From contig CM037777.1 of the NCBI GenBank assembly GCA_021229015.1, positions 54,885,089-54,949,088 of the forward strand: DNA of 64,000 bases, given 5' to 3'. Position 1 is the stretch's first letter. Every line of letters begins with the position of its first letter. The DNA comes from Solen grandis. Lineage: Eukaryota > Mollusca > Bivalvia > Adapedonta > Solenidae. Positions 35,701 to 50,700 of this stretch are shown in pieces. The notes beneath the pieces are model-generated. The model saw nothing but the letters and a program-made list of their open reading frames with translations, ran no database searches and was not told the origin of the DNA. The position numbers were made by a program, and so were the translations under genes.

Positions 35701-38700
35701 GACCAATTTATTTAGCTGAAAGATCAGTGTATACGCGAATATACTTTTCTCAAAGTGAGGCAATTACTAAAGATGATGAAAAGACAGGGGCCTGAGATTG
35801 TGGTTGCCTGGGTAGTAGGTTCGATCCCTGCAGGGGCAGCTGGGTGTTTTCTTGAGCAAAACAGTTTATCCACACATTTCCAGAGTTGAAAGTCTTACTC
35901 TGCTAACCAGCCTAGCTGACTGGAAAGATTAGGTCAGAAACATACAAGGAATGGCGTTCACAAGGCTGAAATATCAATCAGCATACGAAACTTAGTTTCA
36001 GGGGACAAAAATCTTGCAAAAATGAATGAACCAGAAATATCACCACTTAATGCACATCTACCCATTATAGTAATGCCAATGATCAAGTTTTAAAAAGATT
36101 CATTCAGAAATGTAGGAGGAGTTGCGTTCACAAGGCTGCAATATCAATCAGCTACAGAGACTAAGTTTCAAGGGACAAAAATCTTGTAAAAATCAATGAA
36201 CCGGAAAATCACCACTCAATGCACATCTACCAATTATAGTAATGCCACTGATCAAGTTTTGAAAACATTCATTCAGAAATGTAGGAGGAGTTGCGTTCAC
36301 AAGGCTGCAATATCAGTTAGCTACAGAGACTAAGTTTCAAGGGACACAAATCTTGTAAAAATCAATGAACCGGAAAATCGGAACTTCATGCCCATCTACC
36401 CATTATAGTAATGACATTGACCAAGTTTTGAAAAGATTCATTCAGAAACAAAGGAGGGGTTGCGTTCACAAGGAATGGCGTTCATAAGGCTGAAATATCA
36501 ATCAGCTAAAAAGTTTAAAAATCTTGCAAATATTAATGAACCGGAATATCACCACTTAATGCACATCTACCCATTATAGTAATGCCACTGATCAAGTTTT
36601 AAAAAGATTCGTTCAAAAACGTAGGAGTTGTGTTCACAAGGCTGCAATATCAATCAGCTACAGAGACTAAGTTTCAAGGGACACAAATCTTGTAAAAATC
36701 AATGAACTGGAAAATCAGAACTTCATGCACATCTACCCATTATAGTTATGACATGGACCAAGTTTTGAAAAGATTCATTCAGAAACAAAGGAGGGGTTGT
36801 ATTCACAAGAAATAGCCGTACGGACGGACAGATGGAGAAGATTATGCCAATATATGTATAATAAAAATGAGGCCTCTTGCATCTTGATAAGGTTTTTTTT
36901 AGATTTTCAAAGATTTGATCAAGTGACATTCTTTTTGACCAAAAATGATCCAACTTCTAATTCATCTGACATATCATGGATGTAAATATTCAGACAAAGT
37001 TTCATGAAGATTGGACCCAGAATGTGGCCTCTAGTGTGTTCATATGCCATTGTCGAGGATGAACAATGCACATCATATGAGACAGATAACTAAGGATCGT
37101 CCTTAGTACAAATGCTAGGGTGAGCTAAAAACTATAGGTAAAGATCTTACCTTTTATTGCTGTGATCTTTATTGACTTTATAGTTATGAACCTTCTCTTT
37201 GGCAACTGTCCCTCATATTTATTTCTGCAATACTGAAGTATTCCACATAACGACTCTGAAAAGTTAGTCAAGCATTGTCTCAGAACTTAGCAAACATATA
37301 AATGATGTTTTGTTAGATTGGGCTTTACATCCCACCATCAGTATTTCAGCCATTTAGTGACTTCATGAAACAGATATAGTGCTGCATGCCACTGAAAGGT
37401 AGCATAATACTTCACTCAGTCACAAACTGATACAGTTGTACTGGGCCAACAAGCCCTGGAGCTACCATTATTTTTCAAGCAAATGAGAAATATCGGTGCA
37501 ATAACTATGGTATGTCTTGCCCGCAAATTAAATGACAAACTGCCATCACAGGATGAAAGCTCTAACCACTTAGACTCTATATAATGGTGAAAATATGGAA
37601 ACTATTAATTTTCAAAATATTGTATTTATTATAACAGCAGTAAGGGGATTTACATGACGCAATTTCTACCTCCTTTGCACACAAAACATTTATCAGCATC
37701 CCTCATAAAGTTAAAATAGCATCTCCTGGAATGCTAAAAACTGTAAGTGGAGAATATGTATCGGTTCAAAGGTAGTCAATGGGAATGGTTCCCTGACCTG
37801 GAGAAAAGGTAGTCAATGGGGATGGTTCCCTGACCTGGAATATATGTATAGTTTACAATGACCTACTACAATCTATGTGGAGGGAAGAAGAAACTGTTAG
37901 AACTCAAAACAATAGGGTTTTCATCTTTTCTCCAGAATAATTACCATCACTGCTCATTTCCAATACATCAACATTGATTCAGTGTATCATTAATAATGTG
38001 TAACAAAATGTTCTATCCAGTGAGTTCAAACCTACCTGACTAGGTGTCTCCACCCCTTGGAAGGTTTTCCCCTGGTCCAGATCCGTGCGTCTATCTCCAA
38101 AATAGTCCAGGCTGTCCTGTGGTTGTAACCAGTAATTGACAAAAGTTAGAACAATCTATTTTACAAACAAGTTCTTTAAACTAATGCATTATAAATCATA
38201 CTTTATGGTTCAACTAGCAACATATGTGGTAATTTGGGTGCCTGGATTGCATTGTGCTTATGCACCTGCTGATCAATGGGTCCTGGGTTTGATTACAAGA
38301 ACTCTATACTTCTTAGGATGAAACTGTTACAGGGTAAATGTGCTTCTACATCAAGAAAATTTGCACAAGAGAAATAGAGAAGAAGAAGAAGTAACAAAAG
38401 AAGAAGAAAGAAAATCTCTAAAGTAAGCACAACAGCTATCAATTTCAGTTGTCCATTTTTGGTGACAATGACCTTGAGCTTGACCCCACTACACCCAAAT
38501 AAAATCCCAGCACTGAAGGATTATTCCAGTTTTGACTCGAGCACCATTTGGTGTAATTGAAATATTGAGGAGACAAGATGGGATAATATGCAACATACAT
38601 ATTTCTGATTCAAGCCTTACTTTAGAGTATGAACACGGCCATTATATTCATTTACATTACACTCAGATTTAAGTAAATTTCATTTTCAGAAAGGAAGAAA

Positions 38701-41700
38701 AAGTTGCATCCTTACTTCCAGTATCCTTATATAAAGACTTAGAAAATAGTTGCCACAGCGGTAGAAAAACAAGTAACTGATGTTGCATGCAAAACATGAG
38801 TCCCCTACAACTGAGGTGCATGATTTTTCCATTACCATAACAACCAGAATTTTGGTCCAAGAAAAAAAAAAAGTGACATGCAGAATCTCCATACTGCCAT
38901 TTGTTCATATACCAATTTTCATAATATTATCTTCAATGGTTTTTAAGTTATCAGTTAAGTTAAAGTTGCAATACTGCTCAAAATCAAGGCAATAAACACA
39001 TAAAATAAGGTCAAAATACGAAACTTTAGCCTTTTTTATGTCGATATGCAAAATATTGCCCTTTTAGGAGAAAGGATTAGTCCGATTGATGTCGATATAA
39101 TCACCGACATATTAAATGACTGTAGGAAATTAATTCTCATCCCTTTCACGAAAATTTTCCGTATATTCAAACGAATATTTCCGGAATCAATCGAGCTCTG
39201 TCACGTGGTCAGATCGGCCCTCGTAACTCATGAATAATCATTAGTGTTAGTAAACAAACATGGCTGACCGCAAGCGAGGCAGACCGCCGTTGCCAGAGTC
39301 TGAACGAAAACGCAGAAAACTTGAGAGAGTGAAGAAGAGTGACAATACACGCATTTTTATCGGACGTGTGATGTCTCGTTGGACACAGATGAAGACAAAA
39401 AAAGGGTTAAGCACAGATGTGGAAATGGCGGAATTCTTACTTGACGAAGTGCAAAAGTAGGTCATGATACATGTACTACGTTATTATTTTTAACCTTCTT
39501 GTGATCAAAATTAAAGACACTCGTAGGTACGACTGATTATCATGAGCATGAAATGCAACTTTTGAATACCGCATAGCTAGGATTATATGCACGCAGTCAC
39601 GAGTACACATAGTCTGATGATTACCGTTATTATTTTTTTGTTTTTGTTAGAAAGGCACGTATCCAAAATGGTTACAAAGTTGAAACGAATTATGTCTTAA
39701 TATCATTGTAGATTAGTAGCCTTGTTTATCCTGTAGTTTGAGATCATGTTGGGATTTTCCCCAACAATCAAAGCTACCCGGTATCATATGTTGCTGCCCA
39801 TTAAAAAAAATCAATAACCATATGATATAATAAGTAAACTTGAAACATTGCATTGTAGAACAATGCTGTTTAATGTACTGTATTTCATTGTTTAGTATTG
39901 GAACTATTTTTTTATTATGTAAAACTGATAAATTAATTTAAAGAAATACATGTTCTTTTTCTTCAAATTATGTTTATATTTATAAAATGTTTTAGGTCAG
40001 TTGTAAAAGATGACCAGAAGCCATCGACATCCACACCCCATGGTTCTGTAAAGAGGTTGCAAGCTTTTGCACCGGTGTTAAGTGAGATAAGTGCAGCTGA
40101 AACCAGCAGTTTAACTGATCAGGAAATGTAAGTCTAGCTTTTATAAATTGGCTGTCAGGTAATTTATTAAATGTAAAAATTACAATCTTCATGACACTAC
40201 ATGAGTTTAACACCTTTAAGGGTGTTACCTGTACTTATCAGTCCAAAAAGACCCCATAAAAAACAGAAAACAACATTTATTTAAATTGTTCATTGTGTTC
40301 AGCAATCCCTTTTCTTGTTCTTTTGACTGAATGAGTAGACAAGTTGAATTTAGAATGAATAGAAATCCAGGGGTTTTCTTAAGTGGACGCCCACTTGCCC
40401 GTGTTGGGTTAAAATCACCATGGGCAAGTGATTTTTCCAAGGAGATAACCTATCCAGCAAGTTTATTTCATAAATGAAATATTTTTTTTTTTTTTTATAG
40501 TTTTTTTTAAATTTCTACATGATATAGGGGATGAGTTGCTTGCAAATTGTGTTTGATACATATTAACTAACATTCATCTGAATACTACACATATTTAGTT
40601 TTAAACTTTAACAAACACTAACTTACTTAAAGATCGGATAAGCTGTTTTCACTGGGGGCAAGTAAATGTTCAAGTAACTTGCCCCCTGGGCAAGTGAAAG
40701 TCAAATCTTAAGAAAACCCCTGGAAATCTACAATAGATATATAAAGTTAATGCTTTTATTTTATTAAAAACATAATAGATCTTTTCAAGGTAATGTTGTC
40801 ATTATAATTACTACTCTTGCTTCCAAAAGTTGAAGAATTAATGTATGCTGCCCATTTACAACAACTCAGAAATATCTTTTGAAACATTGTTTGGTCAAGG
40901 TATCTTCATATCAGTTGTATCTCATGCATTTCAGTGATGTCACTGGGGTATCAGGTTTGACAGAACTTCCTTCAACAAGCTCGGAAGAACAAGGAGATGA
41001 AGAAGAAATGTGAGTAATTGAATGTGTGAAGATTTTTTTTTTCATTGTTATCTTATTCATATTTGGACCATACTTTTCTGATTTTTTTCCCCCAATTAAT
41101 ATGACTTAATGTTTGCTCTTCATTTTTGCACATAAGTTGTGCTATAGCTACTGTAGACTTATATTTATGTATACACATGTGCAGCTGCCTCTTTTTAAGT
41201 ATTTAGGAGATACCTTTTACTTATCTGAAAGTAGTATATGTATTGAAATGAGTCTAACATGATTTATAATCAAGACAAAATTGATCACTTATTCAATCCA
41301 TATGATGATACATGACATTTTCAAGTCACTGTGGCAAAATGTTCTGATTGTTTGCATAATCAAAATTACCAAACAGTACTTACTGATGTTTTTCCCTGGT
41401 GCACAATGTATAAGTGTAGAACTAGTATAAAATGTTTGTGTATCAGCATGTGGTATCATTCCACTTGCCTATGGTCTGATACCATTTCCTCAGTCTCTGA
41501 AGTACATATTTTTTATATTGTTGTACATTTTAGAAAGACCCCTCATCCTTCAGCTTCCACAACAAGGAGGAGGTCTGTGAGTGAAAAGAAAATGTCCAGT
41601 TCTTTTGTGAACCCTTATGAGTAAGTGGGTTAACCTTTTTCCTTTATTAGTTACATGCAAATGCATGATTTTTGTTAGCACTTTTCTTTACATAATAGAA

Positions 41701-44700
41701 AAGGGATAAGTAGGCTATTATCTGAATATGGCCAGATAATTTGGGGGGTATTCATCAGTTTATAGAGCAGTTGGTCAGAAAATCTAACAATCTTCATTGA
41801 CATTGATTATGTCGGACCTACATTTATGAATTTCATTACCGGTAAGTCTTCATGAAACTTAAAATGTATGCCTTTCTGGTAACATACATGGATGCGAGTA
41901 TGGGTGGTATTGGATTTGAATTAGGATGCATGAAATTTAAACAGTAAATTTTGCATTTGAGGTTTATATTCTGGACATCACTTCAAAAGATTTGATAAGA
42001 TCTTCATGTACAAGGTAAAACTGTCAGTATTTTGTCATGCATGAGTATGCATGTTGTCATTAACAGTAAACAACTATGTCAGAATGTAGATATTGGAAAA
42101 TTCGTTTTATGTTGTCTGTTTTGTGCAAATGTTATAAGAATGACATGAAAATTACCTGGCCTTGTAGTGTTACAACAGGGTCATCTCAGACATTTTAATT
42201 TTAGTTATTTCATGATTATTCATAATTTCCCAGGATTTCAATTGAAATTACTCACGCTTCTGAAGAAGATGATGAAGCAGGGGATGAGACGGATGATCCT
42301 GACTATGAACCAAGCTTGCTGTTTGAAGCATTATTGTAAGTTAAACCTTGTTCATGACATAAATTCATAGATCACTGATAACACCAACAAATATTATTAA
42401 ATTGATTGTAAATCCTTGAATAAAATCAACATCTTTTTTTTTATGAATATTACACACCATATGTTGTGGTAATGATGTAATTGAAGAGAGTTGTATTAAA
42501 CTTAAGGATATATCAATCTAAATTGATCCATTTAAATTTTCTGTGCATTATGCATTGTCTGATGTATGGAGGAAAATTATATTAATGTGATAGACATTCA
42601 TCTTCTAGACCGCCAGAAGTTGACCAAGGAAGCGATGATGTGGCATTTGAAGAGATGGAATTTGGCATGGAGAGGGAGGAGGCAGATGAAGAGGTTGAAG
42701 AAACTGAAGAAGAGTCCGGCACAGATGGTGTAACCGTGGTACAAGAAAGTCAAGGGTGCGAATGGCTTACAAATGAGGTCAAAGTGCTTGTTTTTGTCAA
42801 GCAGCTTAAGTCACTTGCAACTATGGCAGTGAGCAGTTGCACCACCTGTGGTTCCAGAATTATGGAACTGCAAGATGCATACGTGGGATCTGCTATGTAT
42901 CTGAAATGGGTGAGCACTCAATTGTTATGTTCCTATTATGTTAATATGCCAGGACACTGTTCCCGGAGGCAGAGTGGTAACAACATTTGTCTTGGGAGTG
43001 AGAGGTCATGGGATCAATCTCTGGCCGTGACATACCCAAGTAACAAAAATGATACTGGTTTAGTCCCAACCTTGCTTGGTGCTCCACATATAAGGGTAGT
43101 TCCAAGACAAATTTGCCCGATGTCAGGATAATGTGACTGGATGTTGTATCATGCCCGATGTCAAGATAATGTGACTGGACGTTGTATCATACCACATGTC
43201 TATTGCATGTTACTGCAATGTGGCAGTACTATATCAGTCTCAAGTAGAAATCTCCAAATGACTGAAATACTGTGGATGAGATGTTAAAGCCAACAAGCAA
43301 ACAAACATCATGTGTAACAATTATATAAATGAAGCAAAATATCAGATAAGCTTTTTTAAAACAAGTTTTTATTTAATGCTCCTCTCTTTCTGTCTTCATT
43401 TTCTTTTGAGATTCTTAAATGAATGAAATTCTAATGGTGGTTTAGGGGTAAGAGTGTCCGCCTCAGGACAGGAGGTCATGGGTTTGATACCTGTCTTCAT
43501 CATGCCAAAGTTGTAAAAATTGATGCTTGGCAGATATACAGGGTAGTTCCAGGACTATTTGAATTGGTATCAGGATAATTATTACCATGTGTGGTATCAT
43601 GCCACATGTCTACTGCGTAATACTGCACTGTGGCAGCACTATAATTCTGTCTTAGTAGACATTATCACATAGTATACAAATGACTAAAATAATGTTGGTT
43701 GGATGTTAAACCAATCAGACAAACAAACAATGAATACATGTTAATCTTTTTCAGGTTTGTCAGGCAGGGCATACCACTGCTAAATGGTGCTCTCAGCCAG
43801 TCATGAATCGCCGTATGCATAGTGGGGATTTCTTGATAAGTGCCACCATCCTGACCTCGGGAAATAACTATGGAAAAATGGCACTATGGTCAAAGATGCT
43901 TAATTTGAAGTTTCCATCTGCAAACCAGTACCACCGTATACAAACACATTATATGGTCCCATGCGTAGATGGCTACTGGCAAGAACACCAAAGAGAAGTC
44001 CTTGCCTCATATCAGGGAGAGGAAATTGTTGTTCTAGGTTTGTATGGTTTGTATGTATTTTTTTTTAATATTGTAGCTTTTTAGGAATTTGTCACATAAT
44101 AATAGTGGTGAAATTCTTCCTCACTGCAGACTTATGCAGCAGTCAGATGGCATGATGCCATGTCCAGTATAATTCTCATGATTCCAGTACAAATGATGTA
44201 TCTAATCTTATACTTCAAGTATGTAGCCAATTTTGACCTAAGTCAAAATTGTACACATTTGTTATTCAATGACCTGGGATCAAACCTGCAAATTTTAATA
44301 TCTAACCACTTATCATAACAGGTTAGGTTTACATTTTTTATTATTTAGTATGCTTTGTTAACATTTGAAAGCTTGTATTATCCTACCTTCTTAGGCATAT
44401 CATGCTTTATGCTGCAGACGACAGTAGACTTGTGCATGTAGAAATTAAATTTTTATCATTTTTTTTTGGTGCTGCAATAGTGTTATTATACTCTAATAAT
44501 ATCTTGGCACAGGTGATGGAAGAAATGACAGCCCTGGACACTGCGCTCAGTTCTGCTCCTACACCCTGATGCACAGTGACACAAAGCAGATCCTCACCAT
44601 CAGAACAAAGGACAAGAGAACGACTGAGAGGAAATCTGTTGCCATGGAGAAGGCTGGATTTAAAGAGGCATTGGAAGACCTTAGAAACAAGGGGATGAAC

Positions 44701-47700
44701 GTTGTGGAGGTGGTGACAGATGCTCACTTGGGTATTGGAGCATTAATGAGTAAGTGAGGATAAATTAACCCTTGCTTCATATTGTGAAATGGGGGCTCTA
44801 CTGAAATGATGCATATCCCAGTTTTGTCAGCTGTGGAAGAACATGTATAAATCAATTTCAGTGATCATCTTGTTAAGGCATTAAAATTTCTTTTTTAAAA
44901 TTTTAGACAAAACTAAAAACAAAAAGTATATTTGTGTCACTGATAGCTGCAGCAAGAGCTACCAAACCTCCTCAGGCCATCATTAAAAATTGTTTGTAGT
45001 GCTCTGACCCTGAATTCTGTAGGTGGGTGGGTAGGTATTTTTTTGAATTTCAAATGATAAAAAAATAGCCAGAAGTGTTTTTATCTACAGATAGGACATA
45101 AAAAGACCAAAATAAAATTTAACAACACAAAAGTTAAAAAAAAAAAAAAATCAGTAGGGGCCGTCTTGATGGGTCTGTTGGACACTATAAATGTACATAT
45201 ATAAGTATTTTTAATATTGGCCTCATTATTGAACTCATATTAAGTTTGAACTTGTTTATCTCACATAAATTTGGAAATAGGTTCTTTCATTTTATACTTA
45301 CACCTCTTAACAGTTCCTGGATTGGACCAGTACTTTGTGTCTGGGAAGGTCATGAATAACTATTTCCCCCAAATGGGGTTTGCAGTCATTATGTGACCAC
45401 TGGACAATGATGCTCTTGCTGTACTTTAATACCCTTAAATTCAATAAATTCTCCTTGAAATACAATCCCTATCACTCTTTTTACAGAGACTCCTGCTTAT
45501 CAAGGGATCCAGCATTCTCATGATATATGGCATGTTGCTAAGAACCTCGGCAAGAAAATTACTAAGGTAAGTGAGAGTTTGGAACTGTTTTATGTTTCAT
45601 ATTTCATATTGGTTGGTAATGGAAAAACTTGCAAAGCAACTTTTCAATTATGAAAGTTCACCTAGTGGGAGGTCATCTGTCTTTTTTTACGTAACTAATT
45701 TTGTCAGCTTTATTGCATGCATTCACTGATCATTATGCCTCATATCAAAAGACATTGGTTATGTCTGTTTGTTACAGAACAATTTTAAAATTGGCTATTT
45801 TTTTGTACATAATGGGATAGTGTGGGAGCTATTATACTAACTCGAGTGTGAGTGTAATGCTTTGGTTAAATTTTTGTAACATTTTTTTTTTGTTTTGGGG
45901 GGGGGGGGAGAGAATATATTTTTATGCTAACATTATGTCCTTCTTCATACTACATGTATTACCACTGACAGAAATTGTAATACTTTTTAGGTAGCCTTAA
46001 AGAAAGGAAACAGTGCTTTGCTGCCCTGGACGAAGGACATAGTAAACCACTTCTGGTTTGTGTGTAAAAAAGCTGAGACTGCCAAACAATTTGTTGTAAG
46101 AACTTATATATTTTATCAACTTTTAGAATGTGGCATTGTTTGAGAAGAATAATGGTTAATTCTTTTGTCATCTGCTGCAAGCAGAAGTGACACAGTCATA
46201 GAGATCTCTTTTCTGTTGTCTGTCTGTTACACTTCAGCCGGTGACATATGTAATCTAAAAAATAAACTTGTTAATATAGAAAAAAAAAAGATCATATAAT
46301 TTCATTCATGTCGATGTCAATGGTGATTTGTATTGATTACAATACTGATTCTCTCTCTTCCAAAGTTATTGTATGTATAATTTAATTTTTATCATTGAAG
46401 TAACAATTTCTTCTATGTATGCTTGATCTAATTAGCTCATTTTTATTTCCAAACACAGGCTATCTGGGCTGGTGTGATGCACCACGTAGTGAATGAGCAT
46501 GTTTGGCTAACCGGCCATGGCGACCCAAACATGAACCACTGCCTTCATGGACCTTTGGAGGAGGACAGAAACAAGTCCTGGCTCCATCCAGTGAAGGATG
46601 CTGCCACTCTGAAGGACTTGGCCAAAATAATCTTTGAAAAGAGAATGCTAAATCAGATTGACAAGTATCTGAATTTCAGGTAATATAGTACACAAAAACA
46701 GTTTCCTTTTTACCTATAAAAAAGGGGAATGGTACCTTGAGGTTGAAAGGGTAGTGCAGTTGTTAATTTGTCACTTTCAAAAATTAGTTTTTATGTGTTG
46801 GAAGAAAAAGTGATGACTTATCTTACACTAATGAATAATAATAATTATTCTTATAACCAAGCTTCACAGAGTGAATTGGTGTTGTATAGGATTTATTTTT
46901 ATTCTTCAACACTGTCCAATATCTCTACATAGATTTTCTTCTTGTTTCTTTTAGTTGCTTTATACTTTCATTCTCCTCAACTGTCACTGACAAGTACTTT
47001 GCAACTGGGAAGTTCTCCTGAGGTTTGAACCCAGGATCTTTCTAATCTGTACACCAGTGGACTTTACCTCAAGGCCACTGTTCACTTCTTTCATATTGTT
47101 CAGTCAATGAGTTGTATTTATCTCCATTAGTGATATCTCTAGTTATACATGTGTATTCATGTTGAAAGTTTTTGTTGGTTTTGTTACAGAAGCACTGCAG
47201 AATTGGAGGGGTTTCATCAGCACATACTGATGTATTGTGCAAAAAGATTTGCATACACCCCTCCAGTCTACAGAGTAAGAAATCTCTTGGCAGCAATCGA
47301 CCACAACAAGCATGTCAACAGGCCCAATGCTGTTAACAAGGATGGCAACTTAAGGTAACAGAAATTATTTATTGTTTTGTGTTACATAAGTCTAGAAGTC
47401 CGTCATCTGGATCAGCTTTTGTTTTTAAATTCACCTGAGCACAACATGCTCAAGGTGAGCTGTTGTGACCATTGAATGTCCAGCGTCAACATTTAACTAA
47501 ACGTCATCTCCTCCTAAACTACTGGGCCAATTTTCATAAAACTTTACAGGAATATTCTTGGGTGGTCCCCTTCCAAAGTTGTTCAAAGAATTGAATTCCA
47601 TGTAAAAATAGTTACCCTGGCAACTAAATTGGGGAAAAAAGTAAAAATTTAAAAAATATTCTCCTCCAAAAGTACTGGCTGGCTTTCAAAGTTATTTGAC

Positions 47701-50700
47701 ACAGATGTTCCTTTGGTCACTCTCTACCAAGTTTGTTCATCAAACTAATTTGATCTATTGAAAAACATGGCCGCCAGTGGGCGGGGCCTGTTTTCCTTAT
47801 ATGTATAAAGTACAAATTTGAAAAATCTTCTTGTCCGTATGTATGGATGGGATTTGTGGCTGGCAGGAGGCAGAGCCCATTTTCCATTACATGAGATATT
47901 TGATGTTTTTTTTCCTCCCATTAATACCTGGTTCTCAGGTGAGCGACTCCAGGGCAATCATGCCCCTCTTGTTGAATATGAGTGTTCTCTGGAACACATG
48001 TGTGTCACCTGCTGAAGTGTGACGAAATAGTTTGACAGACGGACAGACAGAGAGACAACAGAAAAGTGATCCCTGTGTGTCACCTCTGCTTACAGCAGGT
48101 GACACAATACCACACATGATGGGGGGATTCATCACCTTCAGTGATTGCTCTAGTATGTCATGTTCCTTTGACTCTTTTCTTAAGCTGTCTTTAAAAAATG
48201 CCTATTACATGTACTTGACCTTAGGTTGTTAGTGAAAGTATAATGTACACATATTCCTATTGAATATTACCACCTGTTAAAATCAAACTAATTTTCTGTA
48301 GGCTGCATCGCACATGGAATAAGAAAAGTGGCAGATGGACTGTTCACCCCCAGAAGCAAGAGAAGGGATTTCAGTATATACCCGAACTCCTAACTTCTGC
48401 CCTGAAACTTCGGCTGGAGGACAAGGTGGGGATGAGGCGTGGGAAGGACCTTGAGGCTGACGACCCAAGAAGGATATCCAAACATCTGGCCCCTGTCGCC
48501 CCACAGAGCACCAAAGAAATTTTTGAGCAACAAAAATCACGATTTAAATGATGACAGACTGCTTGTGTAGTCCTCTATAAGTAGATGAAAGCATATGCAT
48601 GTTTCATAGAAACTTGCATGTGAAATTAATTTTATACCCATTGAAATGTGAGACATTCTTTTCCCAAACATGTTTTAAATGCATTTTACTTGCACATAAA
48701 AGAGCTATTAGGAGAAACAATTATTACAAACAAAAAAGGCATGCAAGACCCTTGCAGTCTGAAAAGGTTTTATACTGGTTAATTTTCATCAGTGTCCTTG
48801 GTATGAAGTATGATTTTAGGACCTAAAACTACGAATTGTTTATTATCTGATCTTACTTAAAAATTTTCAATAGCAAATGCATTTTTACATAATAATATAA
48901 TTTTATTACATTGCTTTGTAATTTTATTTATTGTTGTCATGAAAGCATATTTACTAAGGTAACATCCCACTGACCAAATCTTAGGATTTCTGTCTGCATG
49001 AAACAGATATAGTACTGTCTCATGTTGTACCCTTGCACATGTCCCGACACTTAGTCAACCATTCATGAAACTTCCTCTAATGGCTGCAGCAGAGATGTGT
49101 TTGTACATATTTTCACATAAATTGTGTGTTCAACCTGGATCACATCAACAAGGCAAAAAAAATGTGTGTTTCGGGCAACAGTCTCAAAAAAATTAGGTAG
49201 GGTCGGGATTGATTTTTTTAAATCCATTCTTAACAGTGAATGAATCACAGAAAACGGTGGTCTCAAAATGGCAGCTAAAAACAACCACTATAGACTTTAG
49301 GGTCAGCGGGTTTATACCTAGGTAGGGTCAGCTTGCCCAAAACACAGATTTTATTTTTAAGGTCTAACTTACTGTTTGACCAAAACACAAGTGCCTTACA
49401 AGCTTTTTTTAGTTCTAGGTGTTGTGATCATAAAAGATAAGTCAACAAAATATTGATTTGCATATGGTATTTAAAACATGAAACAGAGACAACACTTATA
49501 TACATCACACTCGTGCTGGTATGAATCCAGTGTATTGTCCATACGGATGTGGAAATTTGTCTCTGATCCTCCACACAGCACAGGAGGGCACTGGTACTCT
49601 GTTGCCAGCTCCAAGGCGGCCATGTGCCCACAACGTATACTGAGTGTAGGCGTAAAACCTGTTCGCAGAGTTAAGGTCATCGCCCTCCTCCCCAAGGTCC
49701 TCGTCCGGGAACACCAGTATGTCCCTTCGCAGCAATCTGCCCATTGCCAAAACACCCTCATCTAATATGAGTGTCTCGAAGCGCTGAAGAAGTAAAGAAA
49801 GAGATCAACATAGCTGCTTAGCAGATTTTTTTTTTTTTCAGATTATGATATAATTTTGCATTTAGTTATCAAGAAAATGTCTGAGGCTACTTAGCTTAAA
49901 ACAATATTAGTCAAGCAAGGAACAAGCTTAACCATTTCAGCCTAAGACTATGTCGTTTTCAATCTTATTTTGATTTTTGATGACCTTAAATAAAAATAAC
50001 TTGGTGAGCTGTAATGCCACTTGTCTAAGGCATTTTAAGAAAGCAGAATTGCAAAATGCCACTGAGTAGTTGAAACCAATCAAGTAATTTAATGGTAATT
50101 TTCTTATACTGTTAAAACCAGTATGTAGGTGTGGATCCAGGTGGCTGGGAGAGAGAGTGTTGTATTTAACGTCCCACTAAAGTTCGGTCAGTTGGAGACC
50201 AGGTCTACATGAGACAGATAAAGAGCTGCCACACTGTAATATCATACCCTAGACATGTGGCATGATACCACACCCAGTCAACATTATCCTGACACTGCCA
50301 TCTAGTCCTGGAACTACCTAATAATTATGATGAGCAACAAACAAGGGGGCAATACCAGGGCCATTTTGACTTTGGTCTTACAATTACCGAGAAATGAACC
50401 CACAATCTCTGCTCCCCTGGCAGACTCTGTAACCACTCGGCTATCAGGGATAGTGCCGAGGAGTTTTCATAATTGTATGATCTGCCAAGCTTCAAAGTAC
50501 TAGTCCAATCCAGAAACCGTTGAAAGAGGTATTAAAGTCTGTAATAATTTGTTTCCAATATGCTGAAAAGAACTATTATACTTCTTAGATTAAGAAAGAA
50601 ACTAGGGAAGTAAAACAAGCAAGTTCCTTACAGGTGTTCTAGAAATGCAGTTCTGCTTGTTACAGCACACCCTCTCTGCTGCAGTCGGCATATCTCTGCA

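Larger units (their letters stand above)
23951..38462. repeat. ~14.5-kb direct duplication, copy B
   Basis: Second copy, in the same orientation as copy A, and continuous to the right with unique VSP intron sequence and the transposon. This makes it the copy that belongs to the full gene. Confidence 0.93.

Noticed and set aside
42910..43131. Extension of transposase exon 6 into the following open frame
   Set aside because: A GTGAGC donor at 42910 joins in frame to 43755; the continuing open frame runs through a SINE.
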